From a virus: a stretch of 36,488 nt of DNA. The stretch is taken from the IMG/VR virus record IMGVR_UViG_3300027833_001206, positions 1 through 36,488 of that record; one strand, written 5' to 3'. A model generated the notes under the pieces. That model was not told the DNA's origin. It made no database searches and worked only from the letters and a program-made list of their open reading frames with translations. The position numbers and the translations under genes were made by a program. This document shows positions 7,075 through 15,264 of this stretch, in pieces; the first letter of the stretch is position 1; each line of letters starts with the position of its first letter.

Positions 7075-7928
7075 TTACACTAGAACAATTCAGCGCAATG
7101 ATCCCTAGCAACAAAGACCCAAAACCTTGGTACGATGCCGCTATTCCTATGTTTGAAGAATACGAGATCAATACCGTTAATAGAATTGCTGGCTTCATGG
7201 CTCAAACTTCACATGAGTCGAGAGACTTCACAGCATTAGTAGAAAACCTCAACTATAGCGAAAAGGCATTAAATTCAGTCTTTGGTCGCTATTTTGGAAC
7301 AGGTAAAGGCAAAAGGAATGCTAAAGATTATGCAAGAAACCAAGAAAAAATCGCAAACTACGTCTACCAAGATGAATTTAGATCAAAGCGAGGAGCTTTG
7401 GGAAACATTAATGCCGGCGATGGCTGGTTATTTCGAGGCAGAGGTATTAAGCAACTCACCGGGCGTAACAACTACGCCGCATTCGGAAAAAGTGTCGGTA
7501 TGTCAGCCGAGGAAGCTTCTGGATATGTAGCTACTGAAAAAGGTGCTATGGAAAGTGCATGTTGGTTCTGGAAAACTAACAAGCTACAGAAGTGGGCTGA
7601 TAAGGGCGACAATAAAGGCTTGACAAAGGCTATCAATGGTGGTACAATCGGCTTAGCTGATAGAAATGCTAGATGGGATAACTGTTTGGCTGTCTTAGGT
7701 GGTAAAATGCCTACTAAGAAAGCATCTAAAGCATCTAGCGGCACACGCACACTTCGCAAAGGTATGAAGGGCGATGACGTAGCTAAGATGCAAAAAGCAT
7801 TGGGTATTACAGCCGATGGTGACTTTGGTTTCGGTACACAGACTAGTGTAAAGAAATGGCAGAAATTGAATGGTTTGGTGGCAGATGGTATCGTAGGACC
7901 TGCAACCCAAGCTAAAATGTTTAAATAA
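7071..7928 (+). CDS. Endolysin: GH19 chitinase-like lysozyme with C-terminal peptidoglycan-binding domain
   Basis: A 285-residue lysin. Residues about 1-210 are a glycoside hydrolase 19 (class I chitinase-like) domain. MAQTSHES holds the catalytic acid Glu49, followed by ENLNYSEKAL, GRGIKQLTGRNNY and the substrate-cleft region near AINGG. Residues about 226-285 are a PG_binding_1 repeat (LRKGMKGDDVAKMQKALG, then DGIVGPATQ). Phage GH19 enzymes cut the glycan strands of peptidoglycan at the end of infection. There is no signal peptide, so a holin is needed for release. It lies before the spanin pair, forming a lysis region. Confidence 0.9.
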   Translation: MITLEQFSAMIPSNKDPKPWYDAAIPMFEEYEINTVNRIAGFMAQTSHESRDFTALVENLNYSEKALNSVFGRYFGTGKGKRNAKDYARNQEKIANYVYQDEFRSKRGALGNINAGDGWLFRGRGIKQLTGRNNYAAFGKSVGMSAEEASGYVATEKGAMESACWFWKTNKLQKWADKGDNKGLTKAINGGTIGLADRNARWDNCLAVLGGKMPTKKASKASSGTRTLRKGMKGDDVAKMQKALGITADGDFGFGTQTSVKKWQKLNGLVADGIVGPATQAKMFK

Positions 7929-7936
7929 TATAAATA
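7929..7936 (+). promoter_or_regulatory. T4-type late promoter TATAAATA
   Basis: Exact octamer directly after the endolysin stop and 30 bases before the gp67-like gene, which has an AAGGAG site. Confidence 0.75.
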
Positions 7937-7966
7937 GAAGATAAATCAATAAAAAAGGAGATAGAA

Positions 7967-8260
7967 ATGTCTTTAGAAAAAATCGTACAAACTGCATTGG
8001 CAGAGCAACCAATCGAAATGAAAGAAGCATTTGACGAAGCAATGAAAGAACGCATTGCGGCGGCTTTGGAAGAAAAGTACAAAAAGATGGCTGAAAAGTC
8101 TGACGATTCTGATGACTCTGATGAAGATGATGACGAAGACGAAGATGATGAAGAAGAAATGGAAGAAGGTAAACTTCCACCAGCACTTCAAGCGGCTATC
8201 GATAAGAAAAACGGCAAGAAAAAAGATGACGATGATGAGGATGATGCTGAAGACGAATAG
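7967..8260 (+). CDS. Acidic prohead-core-like protein (gp67-like)
   Basis: A 97-residue protein: residues 1-45 form amphipathic helices (KIVQTALAEQP, EAFDEAMKERIAAALEEKY) and residues 46-97 are almost wholly Asp, Glu, Ser and Lys. This helix-plus-acidic-tail layout matches T4 gp67 (PIP), a small prohead core protein later degraded by the head protease, and its marine counterparts. LPPALQAAIDKKNGKK near the end is a common phage motif. The low complexity weakens homology arguments. A late promoter just upstream supports a head role. Confidence 0.5.
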   Translation: MSLEKIVQTALAEQPIEMKEAFDEAMKERIAAALEEKYKKMAEKSDDSDDSDEDDDEDEDDEEEMEEGKLPPALQAAIDKKNGKKKDDDDEDDAEDE

Positions 8261-8277
8261 TCTTTAGTGGTTTTATT

Positions 8278-8802
8278 ATGCCATCTTTTGTATACTTTGG
8301 AATAATTCTTATAGCCTTGGGTGGTGCGGGTAGTGTTTACTACAAGTCCACCCAAGCTACTATTATGGAATTGACACAGTATAACGCTACCCTGACTGCA
8401 CAGGTAGATCAAATAGCAGAAGTAAACGAAAAGAACCTTGCGACTATTGCTAGTATGCAAGAAAACTTTGAGAGGCAACGTCAGCAATATGATGCGCTTC
8501 AACAATCTTTCACCGAAATTAGAAATCAAAAGAACGAACTACAACAACGTTTGGGATCACACGATCTAGGCGCACTTGCTGTGGCTAAACCTGGCCTTGT
8601 TGGTAGGGTTGTTAATAATGCTTCGCAAAAAACGTTTCGCTGTTTTGAATTAGAATCAGGTGCAGAGCTAACAGATAATGAAAGGAATGCTAAAAATGCA
8701 AAAGCGTTTAATAGCGAGTGTCCTTGGATTTACGATGATCTTGTCTCTAGGGGCTTGCTCAGCACGGAATCCAGTGGAACCCCCACCACGAGTGATAACT
8801 GA
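8278..8802 (+). CDS. i-spanin-like (Rz-type) inner-membrane lysis protein
   Basis: A 174-residue protein with one N-terminal membrane segment (residues about 4-22, YFGIILIALGGAGSVYY). A long coiled coil follows to about residue 95, then a periplasmic domain ending in a Ser/Thr-rich tail. This N-in single-pass plus coiled-coil form is that of i-spanins, which span the periplasm to contact an outer-membrane lipoprotein and fuse the membranes after the endolysin has acted. The next gene is a lipoprotein overlapping it in another frame, the classic Rz/Rz1 layout. Confidence 0.72.
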   Translation: MPSFVYFGIILIALGGAGSVYYKSTQATIMELTQYNATLTAQVDQIAEVNEKNLATIASMQENFERQRQQYDALQQSFTEIRNQKNELQQRLGSHDLGALAVAKPGLVGRVVNNASQKTFRCFELESGAELTDNERNAKNAKAFNSECPWIYDDLVSRGLLSTESSGTPTTSDN

Positions 8803-9058
8803 GACTGAGTACGTACAGCCCAGTAAACCAATAGTACCCACAATCAATCCGCTTAGTATGCGAGAAATTGAGTTTATTATTGTCACACCAGAAAATGTAG
8901 AACAAGTGTTTGAAGACATTAAGTCTGATGACATAGTTATATTTGGTGTCACAGATAAAGGTTACGAAGACATTGCCTTAAATCTTGCTGATCTACGTGC
9001 ATATATTCAACAACAGAAAAAAATAATTGGTATTTATGAGTCTCAATATGACGAATAG
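8696..9058 (+). CDS. o-spanin-like (Rz1-type) outer-membrane lipoprotein
   Basis: I start this at the ATG at 8696, giving 120 residues. It is preceded by AAAGGA at a good distance, and an in-frame ATG at 8678 is less likely. The signal MQKRLIASVLGFTMILSLGAC ends in a lipobox with the lipidated Cys at position 21. A proline-rich stretch follows (VEPPP, SKPIVPT), then a folded domain with IVIFGVTDKGYE and LADLRAYIQQQKK, seen in two-component o-spanins of large phages. It overlaps the i-spanin gene by 107 bases in another frame. Together they should disrupt the outer membrane. Confidence 0.72.
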   Translation: MQKRLIASVLGFTMILSLGACSARNPVEPPPRVITETEYVQPSKPIVPTINPLSMREIEFIIVTPENVEQVFEDIKSDDIVIFGVTDKGYEDIALNLADLRAYIQQQKKIIGIYESQYDE

Positions 9059-9097
9059 TGTCGTTATGACATAGTAGGTATTCGATAATTTTAGTTC

Positions 9098-9125
9098 AAT
9101 AACAACATACGTCCTATTTGTTATT
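9098..9125 (+). repeat. 8-bp inverted repeat beside a late promoter
   Basis: AATAACAA (9098-9105) and TTGTTATT (9118-9125) are perfect complements with a 12-base loop. The right arm ends in the first base of the late promoter. It has no G/C-rich stem or long T run, so it is at best a weak terminator; it could be a protein site. Confidence 0.5.
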
Positions 9126-9132
9126 ATAAATA
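9125..9132 (+). promoter_or_regulatory. T4-type late promoter TATAAATA with a long leader
   Basis: Exact octamer in the largest gap of the window (9059-9231), about 100 bases before the next start at 9232. That leader is longer than at other late promoters. Apart from the inverted repeat just upstream, I see no gene in the gap. Confidence 0.7.
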
Positions 9133-9231
9133 TAAGGGAATACATTATTACCATCGTGATTTGTCATATATATCTATCCTGGAGTTCGCCACTAGCCTCC
9201 GTCATCAAAAGGCATAAGGAAAGTAAATACA

Positions 9232-9723
9232 TTGACGAACAATACAAATTGGGAAACTGATATTCGCTTAATACAAAGCGACATCAAACAAATAAACAAG
9301 TTTTTTGGTAAAGTTGAGAAATCAATTGACCAAATGGCAGAACTGTCGAAAAATGTTGCGGTGCAGGCTGAAGTGATGGATTTCACAAAAGAAAAGCTTG
9401 AAATCGTAGAGAAACTGTGTGAAGAAACTAAAAGAATAGACGAAGTTAGGATGAATGTCTTGGCAGATCGTTTAGAAGAGTATAGACGTTCTTCACGAGA
9501 GGATCACCAAAAATTAGCAGATCACAACGCAACTAAGCGAACTGGGACAACCAAAGAGATACTAGATCGACTAGATTCAATAGAACTTAGTCTTCACCAA
9601 CGCATTAACGAACAGACCAAGAAAATCAATGTCTTGGAAAATTGGCGCTATTACATGATGGGCATGGGTGGTATTCTGTTGTTGTTGGTAGCAAGAATTA
9701 ATTGGCCTAGTCTTTTTGGTTGA
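9232..9723 (+). CDS. Coiled-coil protein with C-terminal membrane anchor
   Basis: A 163-residue protein with heptad-like charged helices over residues 5-140 and one C-terminal membrane segment (about 142-158, MMGMGGILLLLVARI). The start is a TTG at 9232, preceded by AAGGAAAG. The N-terminal DIRLIQSDIKQINKFFGKVE block resembles a small conserved gene of marine T4-like phages, from memory. The proximity to the spanins and endolysin makes a holin or lysis-control role thinkable, but a single C-terminal anchor with a long cytoplasmic coil is not a classic holin. Confidence 0.6.
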   Translation: MTNNTNWETDIRLIQSDIKQINKFFGKVEKSIDQMAELSKNVAVQAEVMDFTKEKLEIVEKLCEETKRIDEVRMNVLADRLEEYRRSSREDHQKLADHNATKRTGTTKEILDRLDSIELSLHQRINEQTKKINVLENWRYYMMGMGGILLLLVARINWPSLFG

Positions 9724-9747
9724 CAAACCGTTCTATTCGTGTATAAT
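9720..9747 (+). promoter_or_regulatory. Sigma70-type promoter for the replication/nucleotide block
   Basis: Consensus TTGACA (9720-9725) and TATAAT (9742-9747) with a 16-base spacer. The start point should fall near 9754, 25 bases before the primase start. A perfect host-type promoter fits early expression of the DNA genes that follow. Confidence 0.85.
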
Positions 9748-9779
9748 TAGATACAGTGGAATAGTAGGAATTTTATATA

Positions 9780-10796
9780 ATGGTAGATTTTGTAGACATA
9801 CAATACGCACAGATGTTATCTGGACGTCTTGATAATTATCGCGTAAGACAGACTACACCATACAGAATAAACTTTCGTTGTCCTATCTGTGGCGACTCTA
9901 AGAAGAAGCGTTCTTTATCACGTGCTTGGTTGTTGGAACGCGACAACAAATTTACATTCTATTGCCATAACTGTAATGCATCGTCAGGCTTCGCCCACTT
10001 CTTGAAGGGGCAAGACCAACAGTTGTATAATGACTACATTGCTGAAAAGTTTGTTTCGAAAGCAAATAATAGTGTCAAAACAACTAATGATGATCAGTGG
10101 AAGTCGTCAGCGCCTGTATTCAAGAAGAAGTACGTAAACCCTCTCGCAAAGATCAAGAAAGTCAGCGCACTCAAGCATGACCATCCAGTCAAGCGTTATA
10201 TTGAGAAGCGTAAGATACCTACAAATCATCATTATCGCCTGTACTATGCGCAGAAGTTCCAAGCTTGGATCAATGAGGTTGTCCCAAACAAGTTCCCTAA
10301 TATAATCAAAGACGAGCCACGTCTTGTAATACCGTTTTTAGATGAAGACGGTAAATGCTTTGGCGTGTCTGCACGTTCGTTTGATCCCAACTCAACCCTT
10401 CGTTACATAATCATCATGTTCGAAGAGAAACCAAAGATATTCGGTTTGGATAAGGTTGACATGACGCAACCTTACTATATAGTAGAGGGAGCCATTGATA
10501 GCATGTTCTTATCCAATGCTATCGCTATGAATGGTGCTGAGGGTAATGGCAATTCGGCAAACGCTAACGCAGTGTATGTATTCGATGCAGAGCCACGTAA
10601 TAAGGAGATAGTCGCTCGTATGGAGAAAGTGATCAAGAATGGTCACAAACTCTGCATATGGCCTAGTGACGTCCCAGCAAAAGATATTAACGACATGTAC
10701 CTCAATGGGGTTGCAGATGTCGAGAAACTAATTGAAGAGAACACATACCAAGGATTGGTAGCAGAACTAAAACTTTCAGCATGGAGAAAAATGTGA
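9780..10796 (+). CDS. DNA primase (T4 gp61-like, DnaG family)
   Basis: A 338-residue primase. Residues 34-65 are the zinc-binding domain (Cys34, Cys37, Cys62 and Cys65, with CPICGDS and CHNCN). The Toprim core follows, with YIVEGAIDSMF (Glu236, Gly237, Asp240) and YVFDAEPRN (Asp269), the acidic metal-binding residues of DnaG-type primases. It makes RNA primers for lagging-strand synthesis and in T4 works with the gp41 helicase. Its length is close to T4 gp61 (342). The stop overlaps the DHFR start. Confidence 0.9.
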   Translation: MVDFVDIQYAQMLSGRLDNYRVRQTTPYRINFRCPICGDSKKKRSLSRAWLLERDNKFTFYCHNCNASSGFAHFLKGQDQQLYNDYIAEKFVSKANNSVKTTNDDQWKSSAPVFKKKYVNPLAKIKKVSALKHDHPVKRYIEKRKIPTNHHYRLYYAQKFQAWINEVVPNKFPNIIKDEPRLVIPFLDEDGKCFGVSARSFDPNSTLRYIIIMFEEKPKIFGLDKVDMTQPYYIVEGAIDSMFLSNAIAMNGAEGNGNSANANAVYVFDAEPRNKEIVARMEKVIKNGHKLCIWPSDVPAKDINDMYLNGVADVEKLIEENTYQGLVAELKLSAWRKM

Positions 10797-11287
10797 CAGT
10801 TAACGTAATTTTAGCAACAGACATAAATTTTGGTATTGGGTATGAAGGTGATATGCCTTGGCCTCATAACAAAGAAGATATGGCTTGGTTCAAACAGAAC
10901 ACAAATGAAGATATCGTTGTGATGGGTAGGAAGACTTGGGACTCTATTGGTCGAAAGAAACTTCCCAACAGAACAAACATTGTCATCACATCAAAAGAAC
11001 TAGAAGGCGCAGATCATGTGTTTTCTGGTGACATGGGGGATATCATTGAGAAAGTTAAGGGGCTTTATCTGGCAGATAGAGACATTTGGATTATGGGTGG
11101 GGCAGAGATATATGACCAAGCAATTCCTTATGCGGATAAACTCTACTTGACAACGTTCAATAATAATTATATATGTGACACATTCGTAGAAGAAAATATT
11201 ATTGTCAAATTCCCTTATGTAGAATATTGGTCTGAGACACTTGATGACATTAGTTTTCAAATTAGGAGCAAACATAAAGATGCATGA
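10793..11287 (+). CDS. frd: Dihydrofolate reductase
   Basis: About 164 residues. It has the DHFR fold signatures: NVILATDINFGIGYEGDMPW (substrate loop), HNKEDMAWFKQNT with the conserved acidic residue, VVMGRKTWDSIG (NADPH loop) and LPNRTNIVITS, then WIMGGAEIYDQAI. It reduces dihydrofolate to tetrahydrofolate, which the adjacent thymidylate synthase consumes. I prefer the GTG at 10793, which overlaps the primase stop; an ATG at 10781 is also in frame. The symbol follows the T4 name. The stop overlaps the next gene. Confidence 0.92.
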   Translation: MTVNVILATDINFGIGYEGDMPWPHNKEDMAWFKQNTNEDIVVMGRKTWDSIGRKKLPNRTNIVITSKELEGADHVFSGDMGDIIEKVKGLYLADRDIWIMGGAEIYDQAIPYADKLYLTTFNNNYICDTFVEENIIVKFPYVEYWSETLDDISFQIRSKHKDA

Positions 11288-12164
11288 TTATAGCAGACTA
11301 CTAAGAATTATTATGGAACAAGGGCGTGACGTGGCTGATAGGACAGGCACAGGCACACGTTCTATTTTTGGTCATCAAATGAGGTTTAACCTAGAAGATG
11401 GCTTCCCTGCGGTCACTACTAAGCGCTTAGCATGGAAGTCAGTGGTAGCGGAGCTACTATGGTTCCTTGAAGGTACTACAGATGAGCGTAGACTAGCTGA
11501 ATTGACCTTTGGTAAGGATCGTGAACACCTTGAAGACAAGACTACTATATGGACTGCTAATGCAGATAAGCAAGGCGTTGAATTGGGATATGAGAACCAC
11601 AAGTTATATAAAGAACTGGGACCTGTTTATGGCGCTCAGTGGCGAGACTTCAACGGCTTTGATCAACTTACGTATATCATTGATGAGATTAACCACAATC
11701 CCGATAGCAGACGTATCATTCTTAATGCTTGGAATCCCGCTGATATTGAAGAGATGGCACTACCACCTTGTCACGTAATGTCTCAGTTTAGAGTGTATGA
11801 TGGCAAGCTAAGCTGTCAGTTGTATCAACGTAGTGCTGATGCGTTTCTTGGTGTACCGTTTAATATCGCTTCATACGCCTTGTTGACCCACATAATCGCA
11901 AGGCATTGTAATCTTGGCGTTGGAGAGTTTGTACATACTCTTGGTGATGCTCACATTTACAATGACCACTTTGAACAAGTAGAAGAGCAACTAGGGCGCA
12001 GTGAATATAATTTGCCCCAACTTGAGATTGACGATAAATTTAACTTGGACTGTATCATGGACATTACCGATGCTTGGGCTGAGTTCGGACTTAATGACGC
12101 AGATAAAATAAAATTGACAAATTATATGCATCATGATACAATAAAAGCCAAGATGTCAGTTTAA
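11280..12164 (+). CDS. td: Thymidylate synthase (ThyA type)
   Basis: A 294-residue enzyme that methylates dUMP to dTMP using methylenetetrahydrofolate. It has the phosphate-binding RTGTGTRSIFG, the catalytic loop ALPPCHVMSQF with Cys164, RSADAFLGVPFNIASY with Asn195 and HTLGDAHIY. Asn195 is the base-selecting residue; dCMP hydroxymethylases have Asp there, so this is not a hydroxymethylase for cytosine. I chose the ATG at 11280 because AGGAG lies 11 bases upstream and it overlaps the DHFR stop. An upstream TTG at 11241 would add a poor leader. Unlike T4 td it has no intron. Confidence 0.95.
   Translation: MHDYSRLLRIIMEQGRDVADRTGTGTRSIFGHQMRFNLEDGFPAVTTKRLAWKSVVAELLWFLEGTTDERRLAELTFGKDREHLEDKTTIWTANADKQGVELGYENHKLYKELGPVYGAQWRDFNGFDQLTYIIDEINHNPDSRRIILNAWNPADIEEMALPPCHVMSQFRVYDGKLSCQLYQRSADAFLGVPFNIASYALLTHIIARHCNLGVGEFVHTLGDAHIYNDHFEQVEEQLGRSEYNLPQLEIDDKFNLDCIMDITDAWAEFGLNDADKIKLTNYMHHDTIKAKMSV
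12114..12142 (+). promoter_or_regulatory. Sigma70-type promoter inside the 3' end of thymidylate synthase
   Basis: TTGACA (12114-12119) and TACAAT (12137-12142) with a 17-base spacer. Transcription would begin near 12150, giving nrdB a leader of about 135 bases in addition to the shorter late transcript. Confidence 0.7.
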
Positions 12165-12169
12165 GGCGT

Positions 12170-12177
12170 TATAAATA
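12170..12177 (+). promoter_or_regulatory. T4-type late promoter TATAAATA
   Basis: Exact octamer in the 119-base gap before nrdB. Together with the sigma70-type site at 12114 it would keep ribonucleotide reductase expressed both early and late. Confidence 0.7.
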
Positions 12178-12186
12178 GATAACCAA

Positions 12187-12264
12187 GACAGCACACCTAT
12201 AGCTGTTTGATTCCCATAGAACACTACATATGCTCCTATTTTAGGTGTAGATGCTGTTGTCACC
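12187..12264 (+). promoter_or_regulatory. Structured leader upstream of nrdB
   Basis: ACAGCA (12188-12193) pairs with TGCTGT (12252-12257), and CACCT (12194-12198) pairs with AGGTG (12243-12247). This gives an 11-bp stem with a four-base bulge and a loop of about 44 bases. A competing stem can form between GGTG (12245-12248) and CACC (12261-12264). Both arms lie downstream of the two nrdB promoters, so the structure would be in the mRNA. It matches no riboswitch class that I can recognise. Confidence 0.45.
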
Positions 12265-12283
12265 AAACTAAAGAGGCCGATGA

Positions 12284-13552
12284 ATGTTAAATACCACAGA
12301 AATTAGAACAGTTAATTACGTAACTAAACGTGACGGAACCACCAAAGAATTTGATAGCACAAAGATTAACGTTGCCGTTGAAAAGGCAATGAAAAGTATT
12401 AGCATGCGCAGTAAGTATCTTGCAAGCGAAGTGACAGAAGAAACAGTAGATATGATCAACAATGATGCAACTGATGTTATCGTTGATGTTGATACAGTAC
12501 ACAGAACAGTAGAGAACGTTATGATGGATAAAGGTCTACATGACCTTGCTCGTGAATACATTGTATTTCGTTATAACAACAAACCAGACATCTTTCGTAA
12601 GAGAACAAGTCTGAAACCATATGAGTACCCACAACTTGTAGAGTATACTGATGCCATCCGTCATTCATATTGGGTACACACTGAGTTTAACTATTCATCT
12701 GACATTCAAGACATGAAAGTGAAAATGAAACCGCAAGAAGTAGAGATTGTGAAGAAAGCTATGTTGGCTATCTCACAGATCGAAGTTGCTGTTAAAACAT
12801 TTTGGTCTAAGATTGGTGATCGTTTCCCTAAGCCAGAAGTGGCGGCTGTTGGTATTACATTTGGTGAATCAGAAGTACGTCATGCTGATGCGTATTCTAA
12901 CTTGATTGAGATTATGGGTCTTAATGAAGAGTTTGAGAAAGTCGTAGAAGTACCTGCAATGAAAAAGCGTATTGCATATCTTGAGCAATCCATTGGTACA
13001 CCAGCAGATGATAAAGACTATTTCCACAAGATCATTCTATTCTCTATGTTTGTCGAGAATGTTTCCTTGTTTAGTCAGTTCCTTATCATGATGGCATTTA
13101 ACAAACACAAGAATGTTCTTAAGGGTATTTCTAATGCCGTAGAAGCAACATCGAAAGAAGAAGATATTCACGCTCGTTTCGGGTTCGAACTTGTGAATAT
13201 TATTCGTGAAGAGAACCCCGAATGGTTTGACAAAGATAGCAACGCTGAGGTAAATCGTCTTTGCCGTGATGCGTTCAAAGCTGAGTCTGCTATTGTTGAT
13301 TGGATTTATGATGATTATGATTTAGACTTCCTACCTAAAGCAACAGTCAAGGAATTTCTTAAGCATCGTTTCAATCAGTCACTAAAGGCTATTGACATGA
13401 AACCTCTATACGAAGTAGATGAGGAAGCAGTAAGAAGCACAGATTGGTTTGTCGAAGAAATCCTAAGTACAAAGAACGTAGACTTTTTCGTTAAACGATC
13501 AACCGCATATTCAAAGAAAACCAAAGCCTTCACTGAAGACGATTTATTTTAA
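12284..13552 (+). CDS. nrdB: Ribonucleotide reductase small subunit with N-terminal ATP-cone (ATP-cone-NrdB)
   Basis: A 422-residue fusion. Residues about 10-100 are an ATP-cone, the allosteric nucleotide-binding domain (VTKRDGTTKEFD and VDVDTVHRTVENVM). Residues about 110-400 are the class I radical-generating subunit, with metal ligands Asp140, Glu197, His200, Glu258, Glu293 and His296 and the radical-site Tyr204 in ESEVRHADAY. The ATP-cone is normally on NrdA. Here NrdA lacks it, so dATP/ATP activity control has moved to the small subunit, an arrangement known in a minority of bacteria. It supplies dNTPs with NrdA. The 14-base gap to nrdA shows one operon, in the order B then A. Confidence 0.9.
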   Translation: MLNTTEIRTVNYVTKRDGTTKEFDSTKINVAVEKAMKSISMRSKYLASEVTEETVDMINNDATDVIVDVDTVHRTVENVMMDKGLHDLAREYIVFRYNNKPDIFRKRTSLKPYEYPQLVEYTDAIRHSYWVHTEFNYSSDIQDMKVKMKPQEVEIVKKAMLAISQIEVAVKTFWSKIGDRFPKPEVAAVGITFGESEVRHADAYSNLIEIMGLNEEFEKVVEVPAMKKRIAYLEQSIGTPADDKDYFHKIILFSMFVENVSLFSQFLIMMAFNKHKNVLKGISNAVEATSKEEDIHARFGFELVNIIREENPEWFDKDSNAEVNRLCRDAFKAESAIVDWIYDDYDLDFLPKATVKEFLKHRFNQSLKAIDMKPLYEVDEEAVRSTDWFVEEILSTKNVDFFVKRSTAYSKKTKAFTEDDLF

Positions 13553-13566
13553 TAGGAAAGAAACTA

Positions 13567-15264
13567 ATGAGAAAATACAAAAAGAACTACTGGTTAAATG
13601 ATGACTCGCGTACATTCCTGTCGAGAGGGTACTTGACTAACAACGAAAAACCAGAAGATCGTATCCGTGATATTGCAGATAAGGCTGAATGGTATCTCAA
13701 AGATATGGCAACCACTAAAGCAAGAAAAGCAAAATACGATGGCTTTGCTGACAAATTCTATGATTATATGAGTCGTGGATTTTATTCTTTGGCAAGTCCT
13801 ATCTGGGCTAACTATGGTAAAGATCGTGGCCTACCTGTGTCATGCTTTGGCTCGTTTATTGATGACAGTATGCAAGCTATCCTATTTGGTCATGCCGAAA
13901 ATGGTATGCTAATGAAAAATGGTGGTGGTACTTCTGGTTACTTTGGTGCTGTTCGTGGACGTGGTGCGCCTATCACTGACAGTGGAGACTCTTCTGGTTC
14001 TGTACACTTCATGCAGATGTATGACACATTAGCTTCAGTAGTATCACAGGGTTCTGTTCGTCGTGGTTTCTTTGCGGCGTATCAAGACATCGAACATCCT
14101 GATGCTGATGAATTTCTTGACATTGGTACTGAAGGCAACCCTATCCAAGGGCTTACAACGGGCATCACAGTGAGCAACAAGTTCATTGATGAGATGAAGT
14201 CAGGTGACCCTGATAAGCGCCGTTTGTGGGCTAAGGTACTACAGCGCCGTTCTGAGATTGGCTATCCTTACATCTTGTTCTCTGACAATGTAAATGATGG
14301 ACGTCCACAAGTCTACAAAGACAAGGATATGCGTGTTCATGCTTCTAACATGTGCGCTGAGATTGCTCTACCATCTTCACATGAAGAAACATTTACTTGT
14401 GTACTATCGTCTCTTAATGTTCTGCATTGGGATGCAATCAAAGATACAGATGCTATTGAAGTTCTTACTATGTTCCTTGACACAGTTTGTGAAGAGTTTA
14501 TTCGTAAGACTGAAGGTCAAATTTACATGAAACGTGCGCGTGACTTCGCTAAGAACCACCGTGCATTAGGTGCTGGTATCTTGGGTTGGCACTCATATCT
14601 ACAGTCCAATATGATTTCTTTTGAGTCTAAAGAGGCGGCACAAATTAATCTTGAAATCGCAAAGACAATGCAAGAGAGATCATATGCGGCTTCGCGTGAG
14701 ATGGCTAAGACTTTGGGTGAACCATCATTGCTAGAGGGTTACGGTATGCGTAACACGACAACAATGGCTATTGCACCTACTAAGTCATCAAGCTTTATTC
14801 TAGGTCAAGTATCACAGTCTATTGAACCTGAGTTCTCTAATGCCTATGTGAAAGACCTTGCTAAGATGAAAGTTACTATTCGTAACCCATACCTTACAGA
14901 ATTGCTCGTGGCTAAGGATCAAGACAATGTTGATGTTTGGGAATCGATCAAGAACCGTGATGGATCAGTTCAACACCTTGAGTTTTTGACTGAAGACGAA
15001 CGTGCTGTATTCAAGACATTCTCTGAGATCAGTCCAACTACAATCATCGATCAAGCGGCTATTCGTCAGGAATATATTGACCAAAGCCAAAGCTTGAACT
15101 TGATGCTTGATCCAGATATGACAGTTAAGGATATTAACGCATTGTATCTGTATGCAAATGAGATGGGTGTTAAGAGCTTGTACTATGCGTTCTCAATGTC
15201 AGCGGCTCAGTCGTTAACACGTAAGCGCGTAATGTCAGCAGATTGTGCCGCCTGTGAAGCGTAA
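13567..15264 (+). CDS. nrdA: Ribonucleotide reductase large subunit without ATP-cone
   Basis: A 565-residue catalytic subunit, shorter than usual because the N-terminal ATP-cone is absent. Active-site residues are present: Cys93 (VSCFGSF) and Cys278 as the reducing pair, Asn261, Cys263 and Glu265 (NMCAEIALP) as the thiyl-radical centre, Tyr539 and Tyr540 (SLYYAF) on the radical path, and the C-terminal Cys560/Cys563 shuttle. It reduces ribonucleoside diphosphates to dNDPs. The glutaredoxin at 26649 could recycle the shuttle cysteines. Its last codons overlap the start of 5-aminolevulinate synthase, tying the two translationally. Confidence 0.95.
   Translation: MRKYKKNYWLNDDSRTFLSRGYLTNNEKPEDRIRDIADKAEWYLKDMATTKARKAKYDGFADKFYDYMSRGFYSLASPIWANYGKDRGLPVSCFGSFIDDSMQAILFGHAENGMLMKNGGGTSGYFGAVRGRGAPITDSGDSSGSVHFMQMYDTLASVVSQGSVRRGFFAAYQDIEHPDADEFLDIGTEGNPIQGLTTGITVSNKFIDEMKSGDPDKRRLWAKVLQRRSEIGYPYILFSDNVNDGRPQVYKDKDMRVHASNMCAEIALPSSHEETFTCVLSSLNVLHWDAIKDTDAIEVLTMFLDTVCEEFIRKTEGQIYMKRARDFAKNHRALGAGILGWHSYLQSNMISFESKEAAQINLEIAKTMQERSYAASREMAKTLGEPSLLEGYGMRNTTTMAIAPTKSSSFILGQVSQSIEPEFSNAYVKDLAKMKVTIRNPYLTELLVAKDQDNVDVWESIKNRDGSVQHLEFLTEDERAVFKTFSEISPTTIIDQAAIRQEYIDQSQSLNLMLDPDMTVKDINALYLYANEMGVKSLYYAFSMSAAQSLTRKRVMSADCAACEA

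Noticed and set aside
8371-8400. TTGACA inside the i-spanin gene as a promoter
   Set aside because: No fitting -10 box at 15-19 bases. Likely coding chance, as for other internal TTGACA at 19970 and 29936.
11280-12164. Thymidylate synthase as a cytosine hydroxymethylase for modified phage DNA
   Set aside because: The base-selecting residue is Asn195 (FNIASY), as in dUMP enzymes, not the Asp of dCMP hydroxymethylases.
11280-15264. Group I intron in thymidylate synthase or ribonucleotide reductase genes, as in T4
   Set aside because: The reading frames are continuous with intact active-site motifs and no interrupting sequence.
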